Source: Halomicrobium zhouii
GTDB taxonomy: Archaea > Halobacteriota > Halobacteria > Halobacteriales > Haloarculaceae
Assembly (NCBI RefSeq): GCF_900114435.1
Contig: NZ_FOZK01000003.1
Coordinates: forward strand, 434,001-498,000
Reading direction: 5' to 3'
DNA length: 64,000 bases
Both the position numbers and the translations under genes were made by a program. Below the pieces are notes generated by a model that was not told the origin of the DNA, did no database searches, and saw only the letters and a program-made list of their open reading frames with translations. Each line of letters begins with the position of its first letter. Position 1 is the first letter of the stretch. This document shows, in pieces, positions 17,113-25,742 of the stretch.

Positions 17113-17898
17113 ATGACCGAGTACGACGCCGAGAACCGGGCGCTCTGGGACGCCTGGAGCGACGAATTCCAGGCGATGTGGAACGCCGACACGGCCGACG
17201 GGGAACTGCCCCCGATCTACTCGCCACTGCCAGATGCCGACTCGCTGGCGGACTGGCAGGCCGAACGACTTCCCGAGTTGGACGAGATGGCGTTCGTCGA
17301 ACTGGGCTGTGGCGGCGGTCAGGGGACGGTGGGTGCCGCCCGGGAGGGGGTCGGAACCGCCGTCGGCGTGGACTTCTCGACCGAACAGCTCCGTCACGCA
17401 GTTCGCTTGCGAAACCTCTACGGCGTCGACGCCCGGTTCGTCGGCGGTGACGTGACGGACCTGCCGCTGGACGACAGCGAGTTCGACCTGGCCCACTCGG
17501 GCTACGTCTACTTCATGGTCGAGGACGTCGAGTCGGCGTTCGCGGAAGCGCACCGGGTGCTCCGCGAGGGCGGTCTCCTCGACGTCGAGATACCGCACCC
17601 GTACCACGAACAGTTCGACCCGGAGACGCTCGAATTCGAACACAGCTACCACGCCGATGGCCCCCGTCGGGAGAAGCACGACGAGGTGCTCCACGAGGAC
17701 ATCGTCGTCTTCGACCGGCGCGTGAGCGACCTCCACAACGCACTGGTCGACGCTGGTTTCGAAGTGAAGCGAATCACGGAGACGCCGAATCACGACGTCG
17801 CGAGCGACTACGACGAGGAGGACGTCGCCCCCGGCACGTCCCGGGAACTCCTCGCGAACGTCCCGCGCACGCTCGGATTCTGGGCGGTTGCGACGTGA
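17113..17898 (+). CDS. class I SAM-dependent methyltransferase
   Basis: A 261-residue methyltransferase. The SAM-binding motif I is FVELGCGGGQGT (about 62-73), followed by the acidic end of strand 2 in VGVDFS, motif GGDVTDLPLDD and the post-motif VLREGGLLDVEIPHPY. This is the methyltransferase type 11 (UbiE-like) pattern. The substrate is unknown; the N-terminal region (about 1-55), rich in Trp and acidic residues, is probably the substrate lid. ATG at 17113. It may be co-transcribed with the upstream acyltransferase gene (86-bp gap) and converges on the MscS-type gene. Confidence 0.85.
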   Translation: MTEYDAENRALWDAWSDEFQAMWNADTADGELPPIYSPLPDADSLADWQAERLPELDEMAFVELGCGGGQGTVGAAREGVGTAVGVDFSTEQLRHAVRLRNLYGVDARFVGGDVTDLPLDDSEFDLAHSGYVYFMVEDVESAFAEAHRVLREGGLLDVEIPHPYHEQFDPETLEFEHSYHADGPRREKHDEVLHEDIVVFDRRVSDLHNALVDAGFEVKRITETPNHDVASDYDEEDVAPGTSRELLANVPRTLGFWAVAT

Positions 17899-17905
17899 CG
17901 CTGCC

Positions 17906-17995
17906 GACGGATCCCGCAGACGGACGGCATCGTAGGCATCCTCGGCGATGGGTTCCGCTGGAGACACGGGGGCGCGACGTGCTCCGGGATCCGTC
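17906..17995. repeat. 11-bp perfect inverted repeat enclosing 68 bp
   Basis: GACGGATCCCG at 17906-17916 and CGGGATCCGTC at 17985-17995 are exact reverse complements in the gap between two convergent genes. It could be a bidirectional terminator cruciform or a small transposon-like (MITE) remnant. No flanking target duplication was recognised. Confidence 0.55.
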
Positions 17996-18045
17996 GAAAA
18001 TGCTACTGGTTCCGCGAACGGACCGTCAGCTCGGCGATCGGCAGC

Positions 18046-18834
18046 TCACTCCCGGACGCGGACGATGCCGGACTGAAACACCCGCTGGTTCGGGACGATG
18101 TACTCCTCGCCGTCGTTCTCGATGTGGGTGACGAACACGCCGACCTCCTGGACGATGCCGCGGCGGTCGTCGATCTCGACTTCGTCCCCGATGCCGTAGG
18201 GTTGCGTCAGCACGAGGTAGAAACCCGCTCCAGCGGCCGCGAGGAGTTTCCAGAACGCCAGGCCGCTGAAGAACACCAGCCCGAACGTGTAGGCGGCGAG
18301 CAGGATCAACAGCGCCTCGATGGCGACGTTGAGCTGGCCGAGCGCGACGAGCGCGGCGAGGTAGAAGATACTGTACTTGACGAGTTCCGGGAGCAGGCCG
18401 ACCTCGGGGACCTTGACGCTCCGGAGGCGTTCACTGACGACCAGCTTGGCCTTGTCGCCGGCGATGAGGCCGACGATGAGGGCGAAGATGGCGACGAACA
18501 GGTTCGGCAGGAAGCTGGTCAGGCGCGACCAGAAGATTGCGGTGTTGAACAGCTGCGAGACGTTGAGCGCCAGGAGCACCGAGCCGACGTAGACGAACAG
18601 GGCGGCGAGATTCGAGACCAGACCGATCGTCGACGTGCCGAGGCTCCGTGTCGTCCGTTCGAACGGGGTGCCTTCCACGGCCTCGTCGACGCCTGCTTCG
18701 TACAGCAGCCGGCGCGTCGCCCGCCAGACGGCGTAGCCGAGCACGGCGCCCGTGACCAGGATCAGCAGGGAGATGACGAACGCGCCCTGTTCCGAGAAGA
18801 TCGTTCGGATGATCTCCGGCCAGTCGAACTGCAT
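18046..18834 (-). CDS. MscS-type mechanosensitive channel family protein
   Basis: A 262-residue membrane protein with about five helices (for example near 18-36, 68-90, 105-125, 150-168, 170-205) followed by the MscS beta-domain. The beta-domain signature is present at the end: GIGDEVEIDDRRGIVQEVGVFVTHI then EEYIVPNQRVFQSGIV. The C-terminal cage domain of classical MscS is missing because the protein stops directly after the beta-domain. Such channels release or sense solutes under turgor change. Its ATG overlaps the stop of the diadenylate cyclase gene (TGATG), so the two proteins are made together, which suggests c-di-AMP-linked osmotic control. Confidence 0.85.
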   Translation of the reverse strand: MQFDWPEIIRTIFSEQGAFVISLLILVTGAVLGYAVWRATRRLLYEAGVDEAVEGTPFERTTRSLGTSTIGLVSNLAALFVYVGSVLLALNVSQLFNTAIFWSRLTSFLPNLFVAIFALIVGLIAGDKAKLVVSERLRSVKVPEVGLLPELVKYSIFYLAALVALGQLNVAIEALLILLAAYTFGLVFFSGLAFWKLLAAAGAGFYLVLTQPYGIGDEVEIDDRRGIVQEVGVFVTHIENDGEEYIVPNQRVFQSGIVRVRE

Positions 18835-19646
18835 CAGTACTCCTCCGGATCCAACTCCAGGATCAGCTCACCGCCCTTGAACCCCCTGACCAGCCCGTCG
18901 CTCTCGGAGAGGACGATGGCGATGGCGTTGGTATCGCGGGTGATGGCGCCGGCGGCCATGTGGCGGGCGCCCAGTCCCTTGGGGATGTCCACGCCCTCGG
19001 CGGAGGGCTCGAGGTAGCGGTACGCGGAGACGATCTTCCCCGCGTCGCTGATGACGAACGCACCGTCGAGCCGGGAGAACTCCTTGAGCATCACGTTCAC
19101 GATCGGGTCACCGACGTGGACGTGGGACTTCTCGAAGGGGTTGTACGACAGCGGGCGGGACTTGTTCATCACCTTGCCGGCGTCGCCGACGACGAACAGG
19201 GCGCCGACGGGCTTGCCCTTCTGGCCCTTCTTCCCGAGGCCGATGGCCACCTCCAGCACGTCGCGGATGACGGCGGGTTCGGCCCGGCTGTTGACGAACA
19301 GGTCGTAGACACCGGACCGGGAGAACTCGCTGGCCTGTACCCGGGTGATCGTGTCGGCCTGTTCGCCGAAGACGTCGACGACGCAGACGACCTCCGCTTC
19401 CTCCTCGACGAACCCCTGGTCGACGGCGCCCTCGATGCCGAATCGGACGCGTCCCTGGAGGTCGGTGAAGTCGATCGGAAGCTCGACGAAGGCGTCCGAG
19501 TCGACCGCGTTCTCCGGGGCGACGACCACGAGTTCGACGTCGTTCAGGTCGTCGAACCGCTCGTAGAACGACCCGCTCGGGGAGAAGAGGAAGAGTGCGT
19601 CGGCGTCGGCTACCACGTCGTCGAGCAGGTCACGCAACTCGCTCAT
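18834..19646 (-). CDS. dacZ: diadenylate cyclase, archaeal DacZ type (c-di-AMP synthase)
   Basis: A 270-residue enzyme that condenses two ATP into cyclic di-AMP. The DAC (DisA_N) domain occupies about residues 110-262: the GALFVVGDAGKV strand, the catalytic LDGAFVISDAGK (DGA motif) and LGARHMAAGAI (the RHxxA substrate motif) are intact. The N-terminal half (about 1-105) is the archaeal-specific domain. The ATG at 19646 is preferred to a TTG four codons upstream. Downstream and overlapping is an MscS-type channel gene. In Haloferax c-di-AMP synthesis by DacZ is reported to be essential and dose-sensitive. Confidence 0.92.
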   Translation of the reverse strand: MSELRDLLDDVVADADALFLFSPSGSFYERFDDLNDVELVVVAPENAVDSDAFVELPIDFTDLQGRVRFGIEGAVDQGFVEEEAEVVCVVDVFGEQADTITRVQASEFSRSGVYDLFVNSRAEPAVIRDVLEVAIGLGKKGQKGKPVGALFVVGDAGKVMNKSRPLSYNPFEKSHVHVGDPIVNVMLKEFSRLDGAFVISDAGKIVSAYRYLEPSAEGVDIPKGLGARHMAAGAITRDTNAIAIVLSESDGLVRGFKGGELILELDPEEY

Positions 19647-19742
19647 CGTCAGAACCAATCGTACCGACGGGAAAAAGCTTTGCGGGCCGTCTGACGCCCG
19701 TCAGCCGCCGCACGAACTCCGATCTCCGCGTGCCGAACGGTC

Positions 19743-21041
19743 TCACACCAGTCCGAGAAACTGGTCGAACGCGCCGCTGGCCGGGTGGCAGTGGCAGTAC
19801 GTCCCCAGCGTCCGGTACTCCAGGAGTCCGTCGCGGTCCCCGTCGATGCCCGACCCCCGCTCGACGTCGAAGGCGAACGTCGCGTCCGACCCGACGTCGG
19901 CCCGGGAGTAGTGGAACTCGTGGCCACGGAGTCGGTCGCCCGGCGACGCGACGGGGCTGGCCTGTGTCCCGACCAGTTCGACGTGGTCCAGCGCCTGGTA
20001 CCGGTCGACCATCTCGACGGCCGCCGGGAGGACCCCGGCCATCTCGAAGGTGTCGCCCTCGGCCGTCGTCAGCGATTCGGCCAGGGCCATCATCCCGCCG
20101 CACTCGCCGTACACCGGAAGCCCGTCGGCGGCCCGGTCCGCGAGCGTGCCGAGTGCCGACGAGTCTTCCAGTGCTTCGGCGTGGAGTTCGGGATAGCCGC
20201 CGGGGAGGTAGACCCCGTCGGCATCGGGCAGGTCGTCGCCGGCGACGGGCGAAAACGTCACCACCTCGGCGCGTTCGCTGAGGCGTTCGAGCGTCGCGGC
20301 GTACGTGAAGCAGAAGGCCTCGTCCTGCGCTACTGCTACCCGTGCGTCAGTGGCCGGTCGCGGTCGATTCGCGTCGGGTTCTGGCGGTTCGCGGGCGACG
20401 TCGAGCAGCGCACTCACGTCCAGCGATTCCGCGGCGGCCGCCAGCGCGTCGGCGTCGACCGGCGACTCGGACCCCATCTCCAGCCCCAGGTGTCGGTCCG
20501 GGATCTCGAGGTCGGACTGGGGCGGTATCCTGCCCAGGAACTCGATGCCGTCGGGCAGCGCGTCGCGGATACCCTGTTCGTGTCGCCCGCCGTGACAGCG
20601 CTGGGCGACGACGCCGGCGACGTCGACGTCCCGGTCGGCCGTCGCGGCGTACTCGCGGAATCCCAGGGCCGTCGCCGCGACGCTCTCCATCCCCGCCTTG
20701 GCGTCGACGACGAGGACGACGGGCAGGTTCAGCGCCTCCGCGACCATCGCCGTGCTGGAGCCGTCGCCGTCGTACATCCCCATCACGCCCTCGACGAGGC
20801 AGACGTCGCCGTCGCCGCGCCAGTAGTTCTGCCGGAGGCCGTCCTCGCCCTGGAGCCACAGGTCGAGGGTCCGAGAGGGCACCCCGCCGACGGCCTCGTG
20901 GTGGCTCGGGTCGATGAAGTCCGGGCCGGCTTTTGCCGGCTGGACCGAGTGTCCCTCGCGCTTGAGCGCCTCGATCATCGCCAGCGTCGCCACCGTTTTG
21001 CCCACGCCGGAGGCCGTGCCGGCGACGACGAGACCTTCCAT
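19743..21041 (-). CDS. cbiA: cobyrinate a,c-diamide synthase
   Basis: A 432-residue glutamine amidotransferase of cobamide synthesis that amidates the a and c side chains of cobyrinic acid. The N-terminal dethiobiotin-synthetase-like domain opens with GTASGVGKT (ATP loop) and PAKAGPDFIDPSHH. The C-terminal class I glutaminase-like domain has LPGGYPELHA, the nucleophile Cys in VYGECGGMM and a terminal TYCHCHPAS with the catalytic His. The ATG at 21041 starts exactly at the ATPase strand. It follows cobT by 19 bp and is probably co-transcribed with it. Confidence 0.92.
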   Translation of the reverse strand: MEGLVVAGTASGVGKTVATLAMIEALKREGHSVQPAKAGPDFIDPSHHEAVGGVPSRTLDLWLQGEDGLRQNYWRGDGDVCLVEGVMGMYDGDGSSTAMVAEALNLPVVLVVDAKAGMESVAATALGFREYAATADRDVDVAGVVAQRCHGGRHEQGIRDALPDGIEFLGRIPPQSDLEIPDRHLGLEMGSESPVDADALAAAAESLDVSALLDVAREPPEPDANRPRPATDARVAVAQDEAFCFTYAATLERLSERAEVVTFSPVAGDDLPDADGVYLPGGYPELHAEALEDSSALGTLADRAADGLPVYGECGGMMALAESLTTAEGDTFEMAGVLPAAVEMVDRYQALDHVELVGTQASPVASPGDRLRGHEFHYSRADVGSDATFAFDVERGSGIDGDRDGLLEYRTLGTYCHCHPASGAFDQFLGLV

Positions 21042-21060
21042 GGTCACTCTTCCTCCATGG

Positions 21061-22065
21061 TCAATCCCCCGCGAGTTCGTCGGCGATGGCAGCGACGCGC
21101 TCGCGGACGTCTGCCATCGGGATTCCGGCGCGCGTCGCGAGGGCGAGGGCACCGCCCATCCCCACGCCCTCCTTGGCCTCGCCGGCGGCGTAGGTCGCCA
21201 TCGCCGGGTGGTCGCTCCGGCCGAACCCGGGATCGGCCACCGTCAGATCGAGGGCCAGTTCGTCGGCCGCCGTCTCGACGGCCGCCGTCTCGTCCTCCGC
21301 GACGTACGACGTCGTCGCCAGCGGGAGCGATTGCTCGACGCCGGCGTGGCGAAGGAGCGCCGCGACCGCGACCATCTGGGTTCCGCCGGCGAGCGTCACC
21401 GCCGTCTCGGACTCGATGGCTCCCAGTGCGATGCCCGAGACTACGGCGAGAACCGGGTCGCCCATCCGTCGGACGGCCCGCTTGGGTTCGCCGCTCGCGT
21501 CGCCCGGCGCCAGCGAACTCGCGGCCAGTCCCTCCTCGACGACGTCCCGCTTCGTTTCGATGGGGTTCTCCGGCAGCGAGGAGGAGACGGCACCGCGCTC
21601 GCCCAGCGCGCGAAGGACGCCCAGAGCGGTCGTCGTTCCGCCTGGAATCGTCTCCGCGAGAAACACCTCTTCCTCCGGGAGCGCGTGCCCGAACTGCCGC
21701 GCCGCCTCGAACGCCCCGGGCGCGCTCGACACGGGGTCCTGTTCGCGCACGTCGTCACCGGGCCGCGCGCCGACCGTCACCGTCGGCGCGCCAGTCGGTT
21801 CGACGAGGCCGCCGTCGACGACGGTCGCCTCGAACCCGACGAGGTCACGCACCGCACGGGTCACCACCGCGGGCGTGAGACAGCCCGTCGGACTCCGGGG
21901 GACTTCCGGCGCTCGCACAGTCGTTCCGTAGGTCAGAATCTCCGCGTCCGCGGCTGGCGTGTGCACCATCGCGTCGGGGTCGGCGCCCGCCGCGCTGATC
22001 CCCTCGATGGCCGCAGTGCGGGTCGTCCCCGCGGTCAACACGAACCGCGTCCGGTCGTTGGTCAT
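21061..22065 (-). CDS. cobT: archaeal CobT-like nicotinate-nucleotide phosphoribosyltransferase
   Basis: A 334-residue protein of the archaeal CobT-like (UPF0284) group. It should activate the lower-ligand base of cobamides with nicotinate mononucleotide. Visible are the [19 protein letters not shown] opening, the [20 protein letters not shown] loop with the conserved catalytic-type Glu, and [15 protein letters not shown]. The end, [12 protein letters not shown], is also typical. It is the first gene of a short operon with cbiA. ATG at 22065. Confidence 0.88.
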   Translation of the reverse strand: MTNDRTRFVLTAGTTRTAAIEGISAAGADPDAMVHTPAADAEILTYGTTVRAPEVPRSPTGCLTPAVVTRAVRDLVGFEATVVDGGLVEPTGAPTVTVGARPGDDVREQDPVSSAPGAFEAARQFGHALPEEEVFLAETIPGGTTTALGVLRALGERGAVSSSLPENPIETKRDVVEEGLAASSLAPGDASGEPKRAVRRMGDPVLAVVSGIALGAIESETAVTLAGGTQMVAVAALLRHAGVEQSLPLATTSYVAEDETAAVETAADELALDLTVADPGFGRSDHPAMATYAAGEAKEGVGMGGALALATRAGIPMADVRERVAAIADELAGD

Positions 22066-22195
22066 TGCTGATTGGATTAGCGCAAGTCACCTTTAACACC
22101 AGCGGTCGCCCCCGGCAGATTCGCGAGGTAGCCGAAACGCCGACGCGTGGTAGGCCTGCGCATGATTTATACCGTCCCGGCTACCCCGTTCCCCT

Positions 22196-22423
22196 ATGGA
22201 CGACTTCGAGGAACTCGTCTCGTCGCTGACGCCGCGCGAGGACAACGACGCCATCTCGTCGTACCAGAACACGACCGCCGTCGCCTGCCCGGCCTGCGAT
22301 CAGCCCTTCGACGACATGGTCGTCTGCAAGCAGGAGTTTACGTCGCTGAACCTCGACGTCGAACTGGACCTGTGTGCGACCACCGACGACGACCGCGTGG
22401 TCCTGTTCACGCACAAGCCGTGA
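22196..22423 (+). CDS. small conserved haloarchaeal protein with CPxC motif
   Basis: A 75-residue acidic protein that I do not recognise by function. It has one CPAC pair (residues 31-34) and single cysteines near 45 and 60, enough for a possible zinc site. The opening MDDFEELVSSLTPRED and the end VVLFTHKP look like a defined small domain rather than a chance frame. It is divergent from cobT, with a 130-bp gap holding an AT-rich box near 22164-22172. Confidence 0.6.
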   Translation: MDDFEELVSSLTPREDNDAISSYQNTTAVACPACDQPFDDMVVCKQEFTSLNLDVELDLCATTDDDRVVLFTHKP

Positions 22424-22879
22424 CGGCGTTCACGAGGTCGGTTCGGCTGGGGGAGCCACTAAAAGGCATCCAGTCACCCCGTTCGTAGCCCCACGTCAAC
22501 CGTGTCTTGTCCGTACAGGACCAGAACCGACGTGACAGACGTGAACAAGACCGTTCTGCGGAAAGGAGTTAGATTCAAAAACAAACGCCCTCTCTGACTT
22601 CGAAATTCTAATTCGTCGGTCGAACTCCCCTTGGATCGCTGCGAGAAATCGCATTGAACGATGCCTGCGTTGGTTCAGGCGACAGATGTCCCCACGACGC
22701 CCGCCTTCGTCTCTGGAATGCAGTGCCGCTCGACGGAACACAGATCCGGCTTCGACTGCCGACCGGACGTTCGTGAACGAACTGAATGTGAGCCCTGTCG
22801 CGCTGCAGCTGACGGCGGGGCGGTGGTCGAACAGCGACGGAACGGGACCCTGTTACCCGCCTCGCTCCGGTGACCGGCG
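22424..22879. other. 456-bp gap, AT-richer, no supported gene
   Basis: Composition drops in GC around 22540-22650, with poly-A/T patches unlike the surrounding coding DNA. Two frames of 70-81 codons exist on opposite strands (22661-22873 and 22496-22741), but they overlap each other, lack acidic haloarchaeal composition and match nothing I know. This could be the eroded remains of a mobile element or simply a promoter region for the MFS gene. Confidence 0.4.
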
Positions 22880-24157
22880 ATGAACGCGAACGACCGGGCC
22901 ATCACCGGTTTCGCGATGGCCGGGCACGGGATGGTCCACGTTTTCGAGCTATCGATTCCCATCCTGATGACGGTCTGGTTAGTCGAGTTCCCGGTGACGG
23001 CGGCGACGCTCGGGGCCATCGTCGGCGTCGGCTACGGGCTGTTCGGCCTCGGCGCGTTACCGGGCGGCGTCCTCGTCGACCGGGTCGGCGGGCGGACTAT
23101 GATCGTCGCTTGCCTGTTCGGCATGGGCGGTTCGTTCCTGGCGCTCGCCGTCGTTCCGGGCGTCGCCGGCATCGCCGTCGGCCTCGCCCTCTGGGGTCTC
23201 ACCGCGAGCGTCTACCACCCGGCGGGCCTCTCACTGATTAGCAACGGCGTCGAGGAGCGAGGCCGCGCGTTCGCCTACCACGGCATGGCCGCGAACGTCG
23301 GTACCGCCGCCGGCCCCTTCGCGACGGCGCTGTTACTCGTCGCGTTCGACTGGCAGACCGCCGCGATGGCCCTGGCCCTGCCAGCCCTGGCGACCGCACT
23401 CGTCGGACTGAACGTGGAGTTCGACGAGACCGCAGCCGTCGACGTCGCCGCGGACGGCGGCGACGCCCCATCAGCGGACGTCGACTCGCTGGGGGAGTTC
23501 GTCTCGGCCTCGCGCGGCCTCTTCACCGTCGGCTTCCTGACCGTGCTCGCCCTCGTGTTGTTCAACGGCCTGTACTACCGCGGGATGCTCACGTTCCTTC
23601 CCGACCTGCTCGGCGAGTTCCTCGATCCGCTGGTCGGTACGACGTCCGGGGCGGGAATCGGACTGTTCGCTGACGGCGCGTTCGCCCGGGAGTTCGACCT
23701 CTCACAGTACCTCTACGCCGGCCTGCTGGCCGTCGGCATCGGCGGGCAGTACGTCGGCGGCCGCCTGACCGAAGCCCTCGACCCGGAGCAGGGCCTGGCG
23801 GTCATGCTCACCGCGCTCGTCGCCATCGGCCTCCTCTTCGTCCCCGCTGCCGAGACGCTCCCGACGTTACTCGCCGTCAGCGTCGCCCTGGGATTCGCGC
23901 TCTTCGCGATGCAGCCGCTCAGCCAGGCAACCGTCGCCAAGTACTCGCCGGCCGAGCACCGGGGCCTCTCCTTCGGTTACACCTACCTCGCCATCTTCGG
24001 CCTCGGCGCCATCGGGGCGTCGACCACCGGCGCCGCCCTCACTTACGCCACGCCCGCAGTCGCGTTCCTCTCGCTGGCCGGCTTCGCAACGGTCGCCCTC
24101 GTTCTGGCGCTGTCGCTCCTCCGTTGGGACAGTCGGGCGTCCAGTTCGACCGAGTAA
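22880..24157 (+). CDS. MFS transporter, substrate unknown
   Basis: A 425-residue major facilitator superfamily protein with about 12 helices in two halves split by an acidic loop (about 185-210). The loop 2-3 signature GGVLVDRVGGRTM and the helix 4-5 stretch SVYHPAGLSLISN, seen in the fosmidomycin-resistance/antiporter-like group, are present. The second half has GGQYVGGRLTEALDPEQ as the matching loop. No substrate can be inferred from neighbours. ATG at 22880. Confidence 0.85.
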   Translation: MNANDRAITGFAMAGHGMVHVFELSIPILMTVWLVEFPVTAATLGAIVGVGYGLFGLGALPGGVLVDRVGGRTMIVACLFGMGGSFLALAVVPGVAGIAVGLALWGLTASVYHPAGLSLISNGVEERGRAFAYHGMAANVGTAAGPFATALLLVAFDWQTAAMALALPALATALVGLNVEFDETAAVDVAADGGDAPSADVDSLGEFVSASRGLFTVGFLTVLALVLFNGLYYRGMLTFLPDLLGEFLDPLVGTTSGAGIGLFADGAFAREFDLSQYLYAGLLAVGIGGQYVGGRLTEALDPEQGLAVMLTALVAIGLLFVPAAETLPTLLAVSVALGFALFAMQPLSQATVAKYSPAEHRGLSFGYTYLAIFGLGAIGASTTGAALTYATPAVAFLSLAGFATVALVLALSLLRWDSRASSSTE

Positions 24158-24213
24158 CGTCATACGGTTCTCACGACGCGAAAAGGGCGCTCGTGAGTTG
24201 TTCGGTGAAAAAG

Positions 24214-24236
24214 TGCGCGGGACTGGATTTGAACCA
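24214..24236. repeat. degenerate copy of tRNA-Leu 3' end (attachment-site scar)
   Basis: TGCGCGGGACTGGATTTGAA repeats the minus-strand 3' end of the tRNA-Leu gene at 24442 with one mismatch and then diverges. It lies 115 bp from the next copy, in the same orientation. Such orphan tRNA ends are left by integrases that target the TpsiC arm. Confidence 0.65.
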
Positions 24237-24328
24237 CGCCCGAGAACCTGCGCCTTCGGCGCAGAACCTCGGTCTACCTCAAATCCGCTCGTCTTGCATT
24301 TGCTGCTCGCGTAGTGCTCGCAGCAAAA

Positions 24329-24352
24329 TGCGCGGGACCGGATTTGAACCGG
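24329..24352. repeat. exact 24-bp copy of tRNA-Leu 3' end (attachment-site scar)
   Basis: These 24 bases (T-arm and acceptor strand) are identical to 24442-24465, the 3' end of the intact tRNA-Leu gene, 113 bp away. No rest of a tRNA follows, so it is a duplicated attachment core and not a tRNA gene. The interval contains hairpin-rich filler rather than genes. Confidence 0.75.
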
Positions 24353-24441
24353 ATGAAGACTCGCTGACGCTCGTCTTCCAGGGTTCAGAATCCGGTCCTG
24401 CTCCCTCACTCGTTTCTCGCTACGCTCGAAAACTCGTTCAG

Positions 24442-24525
24442 TGCGCGGGACCGGATTTGAACCGGCGGATCCCTACGGAACAGCGTCCTAAGCGCTGCGC
24501 CTTTTCCTGGCTTGGCTACCCGCGC
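24442..24525 (-). tRNA. tRNA-Leu, anticodon TAG
   Basis: Read on the minus strand, the acceptor stem GCGCGGG pairs with CCCGCGC followed by A. The D-arm TAGCCAAGCCAGG, an anticodon loop CTTAGGA (anticodon TAG), a long class II variable arm and the T-arm GGTTCAAATCC are all in place. The length is 84 nt without an encoded CCA and there is no sign of an intron. Two duplicated 3' ends lie just downstream of it. Confidence 0.93.
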
Positions 24526-24697
24526 GCACTCCATCGTATCCACGACCCGGCCATGAAGGTATCGCTCTCGGGCGACCGAATCCCCCTCCTGTCCAACCAA
24601 TCGAAATTACCCACGTCGCCGGAGGCATTCCCCCCACCGGTTCGTTTCACTCCGAGCCCACCATTCAAATACCAGGGCGACCAACGCCGCACAAGTC

Positions 24698-25006
24698 ATG
24701 TACAGAGCGAGCGACCAGTTCGAGCACGCGGAGTGGCTGAACGAACTCGAGGCCGCGGCGGACGAACTCGGACTGGAGGAGCAGGCGCGCTCCCGGGCGG
24801 GGGACCTCTTTCTTTCGAACGTGCCGGAAGAGGAGCGGTCCAAGCGAGCGACGATGGCGGCGTGTCTCTACGTGGGGGCGCTGGTCAGCGGCCAGCAACG
24901 GACACAGACCAGCGTTGCGGACGCGGCGGACGTCTCGCGACTGACTGTCCAGCAGCGCTGGAAGGACCTGCTCGAAGACGTCGGACTCGACGCGCCGGAC
25001 TGGTAG
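24698..25006 (+). CDS. small TFB-like single cyclin-repeat protein
   Basis: A 102-residue protein that looks like one cyclin fold of archaeal transcription factor B. The end AACLYVGALVSGQQRTQTSV followed by ADVSRLTVQQRWKDLLEDVGL follows the TFB pattern in which a helix-turn-helix recognises the BRE element. It lacks the zinc ribbon and the first cyclin repeat, so it cannot act as a complete TFB. It may be a small DNA-binding regulator or a diverged paralog; which one is not clear. ATG at 24698. It converges on coaD with a 36-bp gap. Confidence 0.65.
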   Translation: MYRASDQFEHAEWLNELEAAADELGLEEQARSRAGDLFLSNVPEEERSKRATMAACLYVGALVSGQQRTQTSVADAADVSRLTVQQRWKDLLEDVGLDAPDW

Positions 25007-25042
25007 GCGCTCGGTGCCACGCTGCGGTGAAGCCGCCAGAAA

Positions 25043-25537
25043 TCACTCGTCGGAGGGTTGCGTGCGACCGTCGCTCTCCGGAGTGAGATTGCCGTGTTCG
25101 TCGATTTCGCCGCGGACGATGCGCGTACTGGAGATGATGTCGCCATCGTCGGCGTGGACGTGCGGAACCACCTCGATCTCGAGCGGATCGTGGCCTCGTT
25201 CACGTCGGATCTCGTTGATGCGCTTGCCGCCTGTTTCGGTCTCGGGGGAGACGACCAGTGCGTCGAACTGGGGCTCGGTCGCGATGCCGGTCGGCTCGTC
25301 GAGGCGGCGGACCTCGAACTCGCGGTCGTACTCCGCGGCGAAACTTCGCAGTTCGTTCTCGATGTCGCGCTTTCGGTCCGCGAACGACCGAACGTGGCGG
25401 TCGGCGCGGCGCGTCTTCGGCGCGAGGTCGTCGCTGGTCAGTCCGACCGTCACGTCGCCGAGTTCGAACGCGCGCTCGAACAGCGCGCGGTGTCCGTCGT
25501 GGAGGGGATCGAACGTCCCACCCAACGCGACCTTCAT
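25043..25537 (-). CDS. coaD: phosphopantetheine adenylyltransferase, archaeal type
   Basis: A 164-residue nucleotidyltransferase of coenzyme A synthesis that adenylates 4'-phosphopantetheine. The first motif, VALGGTFDPLHDGHRALF, carries the (H/T)xGH-type site, and the second motif IISSTRIVRGEI carries the ISSTxI signature. An acidic tail of about 15 residues follows. ATG at 25537. Confidence 0.92.
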   Translation of the reverse strand: MKVALGGTFDPLHDGHRALFERAFELGDVTVGLTSDDLAPKTRRADRHVRSFADRKRDIENELRSFAAEYDREFEVRRLDEPTGIATEPQFDALVVSPETETGGKRINEIRRERGHDPLEIEVVPHVHADDGDIISSTRIVRGEIDEHGNLTPESDGRTQPSDE

Positions 25538-25742
25538 ACACCACGGGAGGACGGCTCACGGTTTAGTGGCTTCGACTCGGGCAACCGGTGGAACGTCGGC
25601 CTCCGGGCGCCACACCTTCCTCGAGTTCAGCCCCACCGACGAACGCGACGGTGCCGAACTCATAGTGGTGATCGTACATCCGTACCGGCGTTCGACGGCA
25701 CCGGTCACGTCGAACGTCGGTGAAAAGTCACAGTCACCACTC

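Noticed and set aside
22496-22741. Possible small gene or transposase remnant in the gap before the MFS gene
   Set aside because: The frame is arginine-rich, matches no transposase motif I can recall and has no promoter; it is only noted as an AT-richer patch.
24124-25086. 320-codon frame across the tRNA-Leu region
   Set aside because: It translates tRNA and attachment-site repeats (recurring near-identical peptides) and is not a real protein.
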